Positions 1 through 10,441 of a DNA stretch of 64,000 nt are shown here, one piece after another. This stretch comes from Diatrype stigma (taxonomy: Eukaryota > Ascomycota > Sordariomycetes > Xylariales > Diatrypaceae), in NCBI GenBank assembly GCA_022225965.2, contig JAKJXP020000002.1, positions 620,001 to 684,000 of the forward strand, given 5' to 3'. The notes beneath the pieces are model-generated. The model was given only the letters and a program-made list of their open reading frames with translations, ran no database searches and was not told where the DNA came from. Position numbers and translations under genes: made by a program. Every line of letters starts with the position of its first letter. The first letter of the stretch is position 1.

Positions 1-112
1 GGAACACAATCACCTCACATGACCATGCTGCTCAGCCAGCTCATATGTTTCTTTAATTTAACCTTGAATTTGGCTTTTTCTTTCACTTATTATTCCTAAA
101 ATGGGTATCATA

Positions 113-1583
113 TCATAAGCCACCAGCCTTCCTCTTCCTACCCCCTACCCCCAGCTCGATATCCTCAAGCCCATCCACATATCCCATCGAACTCCTCCCT
201 CCCACTACCCCAGCACCACCAGCAGGGGGGCTCCGCGAAGGCCCCCTACCCCCGAGCAGCGACTGGCGCGCCGCGCCCGCGTCCTGGGGCCCCACGCGCA
301 TGACGCCGGGGTGCATGTGCAGCTCGTCCTCCTCGTGGACCTCGGGGACGCTGACGAGGCTGTGCGCCATGGTGGTGACGCCCGAGTTGATGCTCAGCTC
401 GCGCGAGGGCGACTCCTCGGACAGCGCGCTGACCGTGGCGGCCGTGTCGCTGAGAACGCTGATGCTGGCGTCGCAGCTGGCGAGCCGCGCGCCCAGCTCG
501 TTGTCCTGCGGCTGCACCACCTGGATCGGCACCGTCCGGTTGCTGATGAGGCTGTCCCGCGAGGCCCCGCTCGGGTTGAAGTCGGCCGCCCCGAGCGCGT
601 GCTCGATGCTGCGCCGCAGGTTCGCGTCGCCCCCGCTCAGCCGCCGCGCTACGTATTCGTCGAACTGCGTGCTCCGCCTGTGGTCGTAGCTCGACTTCCT
701 CTCCATGGGAGGCGGTGACGGCTGCTGTTGCTGCTGCTGCTGTGGTGCGTGCGAGCCGGACTCGCGTCGCGAGGCATAAGACAGGCGAAGTGAGCTGGCG
801 GAGAAGGCCGAAAGGGCGGAGAGCGAACGGGGTCGCGCTGTGAAGCTCTGTTTCGGGTTCGTGGGGTCGTACGGCTCCGCCGGCTCCATCATGGACGGGT
901 AACTCGTGTCTTCCGTGGACATGTCGTAGCCGTAGGGCTTAACGTTGTGGGGCAGATGGTAGTCGTCGTAGGCGGCGAGGCGGCGATACACTATGGTTGC
1001 GTAGATCACGGAGATGATCGTGAAGAACCTTGCAATACCGTTAGCGACTTGAAGAAGAATAGAATAAGACGAACGTCATCATGATGGAGTGGCATACAGA
1101 ATAACCGAGTCAATAGCCAGGCCTATCGTCGAGAAATGTCTGTCGGCGCGCTGGACGTAGACAAGGATGTCCAGTGCTAGGCTCGCAAGGGCGAAGATGG
1201 TGTTCAATATGTTGTTGAAGAGCATCCCGCTTGGAGTAAGCACCTCGGACACGAACTTCATAACCGACGATACTGTCAATACTAGTGATATAAACGAGAA
1301 CCCGATGTTGACGCTCTCCCACCTATTTGCTTTCGTCAGCGAACGATCTCTAGCTAGAGGCCGGCTTGGGCTAGAGCTGAGTGACTTACACGAACTCCAC
1401 CATGGGAACCTGACCCTTCTCATCTTCATCTCTCCATGTGATGACTGTTTGGGAGAGCCGATATGAAAACAAGCCGATGAGCACCATCAAGAAGACGATC
1501 TGCACCATCCAGCACGGCAGCAATATTCTCTTCCTCCATTTCGCCCGGCCGAAATGTGCTTGATCACGGTGCGAACCAAACAT
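113..1583 (-). CDS. Four-TM integral membrane protein with long disordered cytosolic tail
   Basis: I place three exons (1583-1390, 1322-1098, 1028-113), giving about 444 residues. Both introns have GT-AG ends, and the reading frame joins smoothly across them; the second junction rebuilds the fourth membrane helix (SVILFFTIISVIYATIV). Four hydrophobic segments lie near residues 23-42, 71-88, 99-121 and 133-153. The N-terminus is short and basic. The remaining ~290 residues are polar and low-complexity, with a Gln run, Ser-rich blocks and Pro/Gly-rich stretches, so the tail is probably disordered and cytosolic. The architecture is common among uncharacterised fungal membrane proteins. I recognise no named family and assign no function. 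Exon structure is inferred from consensus sites only. The gene stands alone, with no close neighbour on either side. Confidence 0.8.
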
Positions 1584-4500
1584 GATTGATGGTTCAGCTC
1601 GGTTCGTCTCAGTCTCGGTTGGTCGACCCCTTTCGATTTCTGCCCGATAGCCAAGCCGAGTGCTATCGCTCCTTATGCAACCTTTTTTACTCCTGCAGTC
1701 TTTCTACGCCAAGCTCCTGTTTATAGAAGCCGTCCTTGCATGCTCGTACGGACGGTTGGTAAATTGGTGGAAGGTCACACAAGCGACTTTAGTGATTGGT
1801 GTAGCAAGGTAGCACGACAGCAGCAGCGCAAGGGCTGCAGATGCGAGCGACCGTCTCCCATCTTATAGTGAACGGGAAGAATCCCGGCGGTGGGGTTCCG
1901 TGCACCCAGTTTAGTTGCAGTTTGATGAATCGAGCGCAGCAAACAGACGGGACTGGCGGCAAAGTAACGGAGAGGCGGGACTGGGACTTGCTGGCCTCAC
2001 TGTAGCTGCGCGGCGTATGGTTGCATAGACCAAAGGACCGCGCTTGCGGCTGGCTTCATTGCTGGCTTCTTCAGCTCAGGCTCACACCGTCCATACCCAA
2101 GTCCTCCCCCCCTCCCCCGGCCCACACTGCGCAAACCGGAAAGCCCAGCAAAGGGGGGGAGAGAGGAAGAGCGGGTGAGTGGGTTACTAGACAGCCAGCC
2201 AGCCAGGCTGTCAGCCCAGCGAGCCCTGAGACGTTGTTGCCTGTCTCCCGGATGCCGATAGGTGGAGTGTGAGCTGAGCCCCGGAACGTGCCCACGTCCA
2301 TTGGCCTTGTCGCTCTCCACCAGATTTCAAGCCAGCTCGTGAACCGAGCTGGATATATTGGGGCGCGCGTGGCCGGAAGCGGCAACGCCTGCCCAAGCTA
2401 GGCTTGAGGCTGAGCCTTAGTTCACAGAACCCTACTGAATCATCGACAGGTTGACAGGCTTTCCCCACCGCCTCGAGTTAGCTACCTGGGAGATGAGAGC
2501 GGGATCATCGGGGCATCGTCTTCTGCAGCGCGCATCTTCCCACACCGCAGCCGCTCATCCATCCAGGGGCCTCGCTTTATCGGTTTCTATTTTCTGATAC
2601 TTCCAAGTATGGCACAGCAAGTCGACGAGCAGGGTCGCTTGCCAAAACCCAGGCCAAAAGGAAATGAGACGAAATGCCCTCATTGCACGTAATATGAGCT
2701 AATCACTGACTGTGCCGTTCGAACATCGAGGGCGCTTCGAAAGAGGTAGAACACCACTGCCGACGAGAACAACTCACGCAATGCATGGTGTAGGTATTAT
2801 AGTAGATGCTAGTTTCCGGATCTGCATACTTCGCATGTATGCACGAAGGGTGTGACGAATCGGACGATCTGTCCCAGAGCAGAGCTATTTGTAAATTGTG
2901 GCGTTGGCAGCGAAAGATCGGTCGACATGACTCTACACAGCCAACGTCCCGATTCTACGACCAACGAGCCGTCTTCCCGAGTGCAATAAAAATGGTTAAT
3001 GAAGTGTCGTATGACGATATCTCAGGCCTGCCATGAAATGAGTGTGCGTTGTCGATTGGCTCAAATTGGCGAATACTTCACCTACTTCGATACCAATCAG
3101 CCCTAGCTAGCGAGTCACGAGTGGGTATTGAGTTCCACGCCGCCATCCATTGTACGTACAGGCTGACAAGTAAACATGCGGCATGGCATTCAGTTACGTG
3201 TATGCATACCGCGTCTTATAGTTGGTGGTGCATTTGTACGGTTAGGCGCCTGGATGAGGGTGCATAGCCTGCATGTTGGGTTGATAAGTATGTAACAAGA
3301 GGCTGGATCAACGACTTGAACAGACTGCAAAACTCTTGTCCGCTTACCTACATTCCAGAAGATCTAGAAACCTACGGAGTCTTCCTTCCATGATCCCCCT
3401 GATTCACTTACAACCCACAGTCAGCCCTGGTTGACTAACTAGGCCCCCGGACGTCTCTCCGACGTAACCCTGTCACCCGTAACCCGGGTAGTTTTTGAAA
3501 ATTTCAGGGTCCCCATCTTGCCATGCTACTGGAGCTTTCCGTTGCTGTGGCTCTCGCCCGCTTGTTGACGCTTTAGCGCCATCATCTAAAAATAGAAACG
3601 TCTAGTGCGAAAGAAACATGGCACGGAGACGCTGGGCAAGGGGCTTCCCAGCGTCTGTGCTCCATCAATAATGGTAACGAAAGCCGAATCGAGAGATTTT
3701 GCGGCGAGTGAAAGAGTATAACTCTATAACTAATTATGCGTATGGTTATTTGATTTGTAACAGGAACAAGAGTCCGCTCTTCGCGCACTGTATTAGATCA
3801 TGTAGTTGTAAGGAGCTAGAAAGATACGTCCGAAAGTCATAGTGATCAGTAGCTACTTGATACCCAGAATTATGTGTATACACCTAGGTTCATGGCCCCT
3901 ATATAGATAGAAATGCACGTGTCTACCCAGCTCTGATCAGGTGTTCCACAACACGCTCACACGGTAAGGATCTGAGAAGAGATGGGTACTGGATCCAACC
4001 AGTAAAGATCGATAGCGTGTTACTCATATGCGGGCAAGACTTGGACTCCGAACCCCGTAGTTATGCGCGTAGTTCGCTGGGCATATAGATACTTATGTGG
4101 TTTCTGTTTGCCTGACGTTGTACAAATAGAGACTGCAATACCTACCGTTGCCGTGGTGTAGTCGGCTTTGTCTTTCGTAGGACTTGATGAATAAAACGGC
4201 TGTGTCTTGGTTATGTCTGTGCTCCACGTTGCCAGGTACGTACTCAGGAGATAACCAGCTGCTTTTGGCGGCGCATGTGAGCTATTCTGATTGGACCGTC
4301 ACACCATTCTGGACGATCAGCCCGAGGCGCGTGGTTGTACGCCAACCGAATGCGAGACAGCCACAGGCCTAATATAGAATCGCAAGCAGATCAGCTAGCA
4401 AAGATCGCCAGCCCAGGAGTATACGATTGATCTAAGGCAGTAGGTCGTCGGCCAGCTTAGGTCTGATGCACTGATACCGTTCACTTTGTACCCCTATCGC

Positions 4501-6780
4501 CCAAATAGTACGAATTCGACTTGTGCTGTTGATAGCTTATTCCCCGGCCTTGGAAGTGGTGCCAAGGAGCTTGGAAATGCGTTCACATGACTTCGGGTAC
4601 GACATCGCTCAGGGTGACCAAACGGGTACCAACAACCTACCACTGCGTATTTGACACTTGACACCTCTACTTCGACTACCGAGGAAGAAAACAGTACCAT
4701 GGTCAACTAAAACAAGAACCAACGACTTCAGGAATGGATACGACAGCAGGTATGGTACATGAACAAGACCCAAGTCGTCTATGTGGTATCCCCAGTGCCA
4801 CAGATCCTTTCTGCCACAGCGGAACTTTGCTTGGCCCTCTACATCTGTTTCAGGGGCGTTTTCCTTCCAGGAGAGAGACACAAAAAGTAGATATATCCAG
4901 TATATGGAGTTCCCAAGGATGTAATAGGTTATGCACCTCGCCGCCTCCCTCGGAACCCAGGAGGGAGGCCCCTTTATACAGAGCAGCTGGTGAATAGTTG
5001 CTTGTCTAGTGCCAGCCTTCCATAACGCCATGACAGCCCAGTATGTTCTCCTGACGGTATAGCCTGTGAGAACACAGCAGTCAGGATTTCGGTAATTGTA
5101 TTGCTAAAGGTGGAGTTTCTGGCAGGCCCTGTATGGCCCCGAAATCCTTATGCCTAGGTATACACGATATCGACCCGTATCCACCCCTATATCCCTAGCG
5201 CTAGAACCCCCCCCCCCCCCTCTATAGGGGGGCTACTCATTCGGCACACAACCGCTGACATCTCCTTACTTATGCTAAGTATGTATCCATGAGCAAGGTT
5301 TGGATACATTGTTTTCCACGTAGGAAGAATACGGACAACACTTAGTGCCTAGCACTGTACAGTAACAGTACCATGGGCCATTCCCTGAAGATAATACCAT
5401 AATATTTGGGTGCAAAAGGGGGAAATCTCATTCTAGACAACGAATCAAGCTAATCAAGGCTGGACTAGATTAGCCTCAATGTCAGGGACTTATGTAAGAT
5501 AGTACTATAGAAGCGGTGACCCACCAGCGACCCTATATATGGAGGGCTTCGCCCTCCCTAGTTCTTGGAGAAGGGCAGGATTTATTGCTCTTCTAGATCC
5601 TACCTATACTACAGTATTTACATTCTGCCTTTCACTCTGTGTCGACAAATCCCCTGACACTCAATATAAAATATAGATCATATGATATCGAACGACAACT
5701 TCATATCTACATCCTTTCAGGGTTTTCAGACGTGGATAGCCATTCAATAGATGATTTACCGCCTTCCAGACCCTCCCCTGGAAGGCCATGCCCTCTTCTA
5801 GCATGGCATCTAAGGTGTTCTTCTTGCCGTTAGGTACCAATCGTCAAGGAATCAAATATGGCACTTGAACGTCTTTGGGTAAAGCCCCTTGGCGTCCGCC
5901 TGCTACAAGTAGTAGGGGGCTAGAGGGGGCCATATGGACCCCCTATATACACTAGCTGAGGAGATTCTGGCTATATAAGCCGCTCCCCGCCCGCCCCCTA
6001 TAGCCTCCATAGGCTTGAGGGTTATTCTATTCCTATACTTCCCCATACCTAGTAGCTGTCCTATTACTACGGGCACAGAGCATCTGACAATCATAGTGAA
6101 ATATCTTGCTTCCACAAGGGATTAACTGACTGGGTGTACGTTTAAACATCCAGATTTCCAGCCTCGGTGCCCCAGACCAGCACAATTTGGACCCTCAAGG
6201 CACCAATTCCTATCAAAGATGCGTGCTTCCCTCTCATCTTGGGCTAATAAAATGCTTCATGACCTGCCTGCTTCCTCTTCATGTGCTAATTGTATGATAA
6301 TACTAAGGCCTTCGTTGCTTTGTTATCCCTTATGTAACAAGTTAGTTCAAGTAGGCACCTAAGGATATCTGAAGCATGATTTGGTCAGCAGCCTGTATTA
6401 TCAAACCAAACGTAGGAATAGCACAGGTAGATACGTGAACATAGAAGCAGCACTCTATCTTGTTTGTCTGAACTATCTGAACGCGTTGCTATACACCACC
6501 TCTTACTGATCAGTTCTCATTGGCCCTATTGCACGTTGACGTTCATCTACAATCCAGGACTAGGCTATCTCTATAATACTTAGATATCCTGCTACCCTTG
6601 CGCTTGGATTAGTATCCCTGACATGGGATTGGACTGGTCATATCGTAGAAAGCCACATGTCTAGACGGCCAAAACGTTCAGGGGCCGAGTTACGAGCGAA
6701 ACTATACGCCGAGTTGCGAGATAAATTGCTGATACACGTGCCCTCCTCATCCTGTCCTCAGGTATCCCTTCTGCACAAGT
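1584..6780. other. Gene-free interval, first part
   Basis: About 5.2 kb with only short, mutually overlapping reading frames without recognisable domains or codon character. The first ~600 bp are the presumed promoter and 5' leader of the minus-strand membrane-protein gene. A 14-C homopolymer lies at 5207-5220 and is followed by a short G run that could pair with it. A perfect 7-bp stem with a TTC loop lies near 5534-5550. I see no transposase or RNA gene. Confidence 0.6.
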
Positions 6781-8200
6781 AGTCTGCCTATGATACCCGC
6801 ATCAACCCGTATTCCTTATTTTCAGAAGACTGCTTTGCGTGGGTGTATTTCCAGCACAACTCTAATATACTCTTCCCACGTGCTACTTTTGAAAAGGTCT
6901 ACTTCGAATTTGGAACAGGACCAAGCACATAGGCCATCCAGGTATAAGCTACACCATCCCGTTCTTATTCTTTTCAGGTAAGCCATGAACAATCTATAGC
7001 ACCCGTCCCATGCTGCAATAATTCTTTCCGTGTACCTGTTATGCGTAGCAGTCTCCAGCACAGCCCTAACAAACACTCCCACGCACTACCTCTGAGGCCT
7101 ATACGGAAACCCTATAGGGAAACAGGCTATCTGGACGGGACCCGCGTCCTCTTGTTATCATTTTTTTTTCCCCAGTGGGCTGTCCATCGTGGGGTCTTCC
7201 AGCACAGCCCTAATAAATACCTCCCACATTCATTATATCTGAGCAGGTCTATTTCGAAAAGCCATTGCATTCCACATTGTGGCCAACCAAGAACACGCAT
7301 CAGCACAACCCTCTTCACAGTCCTCCACCCAGAAGCCATTGCACTCCATTCTGTGGTCTACAAGGGCATCCCTGGGCATTCCCATCTTCACACCCCTACA
7401 GCATCCCACGCAGGACTTCCTCTAGAGGTTGCTAGACCCTCCCATTTACCTAACCTAGGCCTGTCCTTACGCAGCATTTTTCATACGCAGACAGAACAAC
7501 ATCTGCTTCTACAAGATCGCATTCTGTAAGTCCTAGCTATTGCGTGCCATAACAACAGCCAGACAGCTCTTCATACCCAGCACAGTTCTTCGTGGATCCT
7601 GTCCACTGAACGCTACCATAGGAACAACACGTCACACGCAGCAGAATTCTCATTCGGTAAGTCCTATCTATTGAATGCCATGACAACAATCAGACAAACC
7701 CTTCCTTCACACCCACTGCAGCTGACCTTGCGGATTCCATTTACTGGACGCCACAGCAGTCTGGGACCCCAAGCACAGCTCTTACATCGTCAGTTTATCT
7801 ACCGCACACCCCAACAAGAACCAGACACGTCTCTCCACCTAGAACACGTCTCTATACCTAGTACGCATCTATACACCTGGAACACGTCTCCGCACCTAGC
7901 ACACGCTTTACTTCGTTGACCCCGTTTACTGAACGTCACAACAGACCCCAGAAGCGTGTATACGCTTAGTACAGTTATTATTTTGTGAGTTTTATCCTCC
8001 GCAAGCCCTAACAAAAGCGGAACACCTCTTCACACCCACGATCACCCTACACATGCCCAGGAAAACCCGCAGTGATCTTGTTTTCGATTTTTCATTTCGT
8101 GGGTCCCTTTCACTCTATGCCCAAACCGCAACCAGAGACCTTTTCCCACCCGCAGAGACTCCCTGGTGATTGATTCCCCAGAAGCTCCTGTATAGCACAC
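6781..8200. repeat. Degenerate tandem-repeat tract upstream of the C2H2 gene
   Basis: The sequence is built from decayed, related blocks. A CCAGCACA(G/A)CCCTAA-type core followed by CTCCCAC recurs near 6852, 7053 and 7199, and the first and third copies also share a GGTCTA(C/T)TTCGAA tail. Further on, a GAACGCCA(TA)ACAACAG-type block recurs near 7545, 7608, 7675, 7747 and 7930 at roughly 65-185 bp spacing. Some copies are preceded by GTAAGTCCTA. Divergence between copies is high, so unit borders are approximate. Confidence 0.55.
7825..7905. repeat. 19-bp minisatellite, four copies
   Basis: Four head-to-tail 19-bp units start at 7825, 7844, 7863 and 7882, with a 5-bp fifth start at 7901. The approximate consensus is ACACGTCTCTAYACCTAGA. 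Units differ at a few positions each. The array is nested inside the larger degenerate repeat tract. Confidence 0.8.
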
Positions 8201-8407
8201 CCATCTACATCATACGAGCCAACACATACGAACCAACACACACGCAAGTTCATCTCAGAATTCACTGACAGTTCACGTCTCAGGCACTTCAGGACAATCT
8301 GCATTCAAGACTCCTTTCAATTCCTCTTTCAAGGCTTCTTTCAGGAATCGTTAGAGATCTACATCTCTAGGAGAAAAGGCCAAAGGTATGTGATCCATTC
8401 CTCACCA

Positions 8408-8476
8408 GTGTTCCGTCATTCTATATGTGTTCAGTCACTCTACAAGTGTTCCGTTACTCTATACCTGTTCCGTCAC
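8408..8476. repeat. 19-bp minisatellite, 3.6 copies
   Basis: Three 19-bp units begin at 8408, 8427 and 8446, with a 12-bp partial unit from 8465. The approximate consensus is GTGTTCCGTCACTCTATAY. The array lies about 65 bp upstream of the proposed start of the C2H2 gene, so it would sit in its promoter or 5' leader. Unit length equals that of the 7825-7905 array, and both contain a CTCTATACCT-like core. Confidence 0.8.
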
Positions 8477-8539
8477 AGCACCAGCATATAATGACTTTTG
8501 GATGCGGTACAGTGAGCTTACGATTCCCAGTGGCACAGG

Positions 8540-10441
8540 ATGGATCTCAACCCTGGAAACGGCAAATCCGCTGAGGATGCCTCACTCCCGGCGACTTCCG
8601 GCGCGGGAAACGGTCTGGTGTGGCCCCCGATGGTAGGTTTGACGTTGAATCTCGGCCCCACTTTCACGGAGGACTTCCGGGAATCCCGGTGGTTATTCAG
8701 GTTTTCAAGAATTCCCTGTGGTTAGTCGGTGGTTAGTCAGTTCTGTCGCTAATGTATTCTTATCAGGTCAATAATCAGTTCCCCCAGCTGCCAGAGCCAG
8801 CGACTCGTTATCAGCTGCCGCCAGGACAACAAGGTGCACAACCTGTCAGGTACGTGAATTGAATTCTGTCCATCACAACAAATTGTCGTCGCGACTTCCA
8901 CAACATAGTTCCTGATCATCAAGTACTATAGTGCACCAGGCGACGATTTCTCGCGCTTGAGTCAATTCGACTACCAGAACAACGGACAGTCTCAGCAGAA
9001 CAGCCAGTACCTCGACCATTTCCAGCGGAACGTACATAACCGCGGCGACTTCCAGCAGGACCAGCAGAACCTGCAATTCCTCGGCGACTTCCAACCCGCC
9101 CAACGATACCGCGGGGTCTTCCAACCCGCACAACCACACGGCGGCGACTTCCAGCCCGCTCCACCATACCTCGGCGACTTCCAACCCTTCCAGCAACCTT
9201 TCCAGCAGGAAGGTCATTACCAGCTGGAAGCTCGTCCCCAGCAGGAAGCTCGTCACCAGCAGGGCAGCCAACCCCAGTACGGGCAGAACGAGGCTCGCCA
9301 GCCAATTCCTCGCGGCCAGCCCTCTCCCCCGCAGTACGGCCAAGCCCAAAACGGCCAATACGCGTTCGGTGGCGGATACCCAGGCCACCAGTACCAGCAG
9401 GACCCTTGGGGCAATCTTGACCCCATTCCGGGCAATCTAGAGCCCTTCCAGCACGATCCAATTCCTAACATGGATCAGAACGGGTCGCCACGCCAGGGCA
9501 CCCCCACCCGGGCCGCGTCGCCCGACCAGAGCGACCAGGGCAGTCCCGCCCAGGACGCTGCGGCCCTCGTCGGCCCGCGACCCTCGGTCGCGGCCGTGGC
9601 GCTTCAGCACCGGGATCAGCAGCGGGAGCGAGGCCGACGCGAGGGTCGCCATCCCCTCCCCGACCGCCGGCCAGCTGCGTCCGGCTCCCGCACTCCAAAT
9701 GCGGTCGATCAGGGCCGACGGCCCGCAATCATGCTCAACCAGACCCCACGCATCGGTCCGGTTGATCGCAACTTGGCGCGTCCTCTTGGACCAGCTCCCC
9801 GCCAGGCACGACAGGCACCAGCACCGGCTCCAGCTCTGGGCCAGGCTGCGCTGCCGGCTCTGAACAGAGGCGGTATTGCCGACCCTCAGCCTGCTTCTCC
9901 CGCCGCCGCCGCTCCCGGTCATGTTCCCGCCCCCGCTGCTGCTCTCCCTGCTGCTCCTGGCCTCGCTCTCCCCGCTGCTCCCGGCATTGTTCCCGCCGCG
10001 GCTCTCGGATTCGGTCCCGTCGCTGCTCCTGGTGCTGCTCCCGTCGCTGCTCCTGGTTTTGGTCCCGCCGCTGCTCCTGGTTTTGGTCCCGCCGCTGCTC
10101 TCCCCGCCGCAGTTCCCGTCGCTCCCCCGGTGCAGTACCCGTGCGACCGGTGTGGCCGGGTGTTCGCCTACAAGAACACCCGGGACTCGCACAAGAGCAT
10201 TGTGCACAACACGAACACCGAGGGGTACCAGGCCCGGCAGGTGGTCCCCGGCGGCATACAGTGCCCCCACTGCGACACGTCGAAGCCGACGCAGCTCGCC
10301 ATGGACGGGCACCTCAAGCGGCACCACCCTGCCGCCTGGGTGCTCGAGAAGCAGGCTCGCCAGGCCAGACGCGCCGCCGTCAAGGCTGCCGCTCGCGCCG
10401 CCGCCGCCGCCGCTCGAGGCGCCGGAGGCCAAGGAAACTGA
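8540..10441 (+). CDS. C2H2 zinc-finger protein with Gln-rich and Ala/Pro-rich repeat regions
   Basis: Proposed exons are 8540-8632, 8767-8849 and 8932-10441, giving about 561 residues. ATG at 8540 was chosen because its exon ends in phase at a GTAGGT donor, and the two downstream joins keep frame. The main exon alone has no upstream ATG. Two C-terminal fingers are visible: C463-x2-C466-x12-H479-x4-H484 and C503-x2-C506-x12-H519-x3-H523. A basic Ala/Arg tail follows. The N-terminal third is Gln-rich and contains 10-residue repeats of the GDFQPAQxxx type, encoded by 30-bp DNA repeats near 9077-9200. The middle has Ala/Pro/Gly repeats (PGFGPAA type). The fingers suggest nucleic-acid binding, perhaps transcription regulation, which is inference. 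The protein looks lineage-specific because little outside the fingers is conserved in character. Confidence 0.75.

Noticed and set aside
7825..8476. CRISPR-like array
   Set aside because: The 19-bp units are directly abutting without unique spacers, and the genome is eukaryotic.
9437..10432. Long minus-strand open frame opposite the C2H2 gene
   Set aside because: It is antisense to a GC-rich, repeat-coding exon. It encodes low-complexity Gly/Ser/Arg sequence and has no conserved motif, whereas the plus strand has two real zinc fingers.
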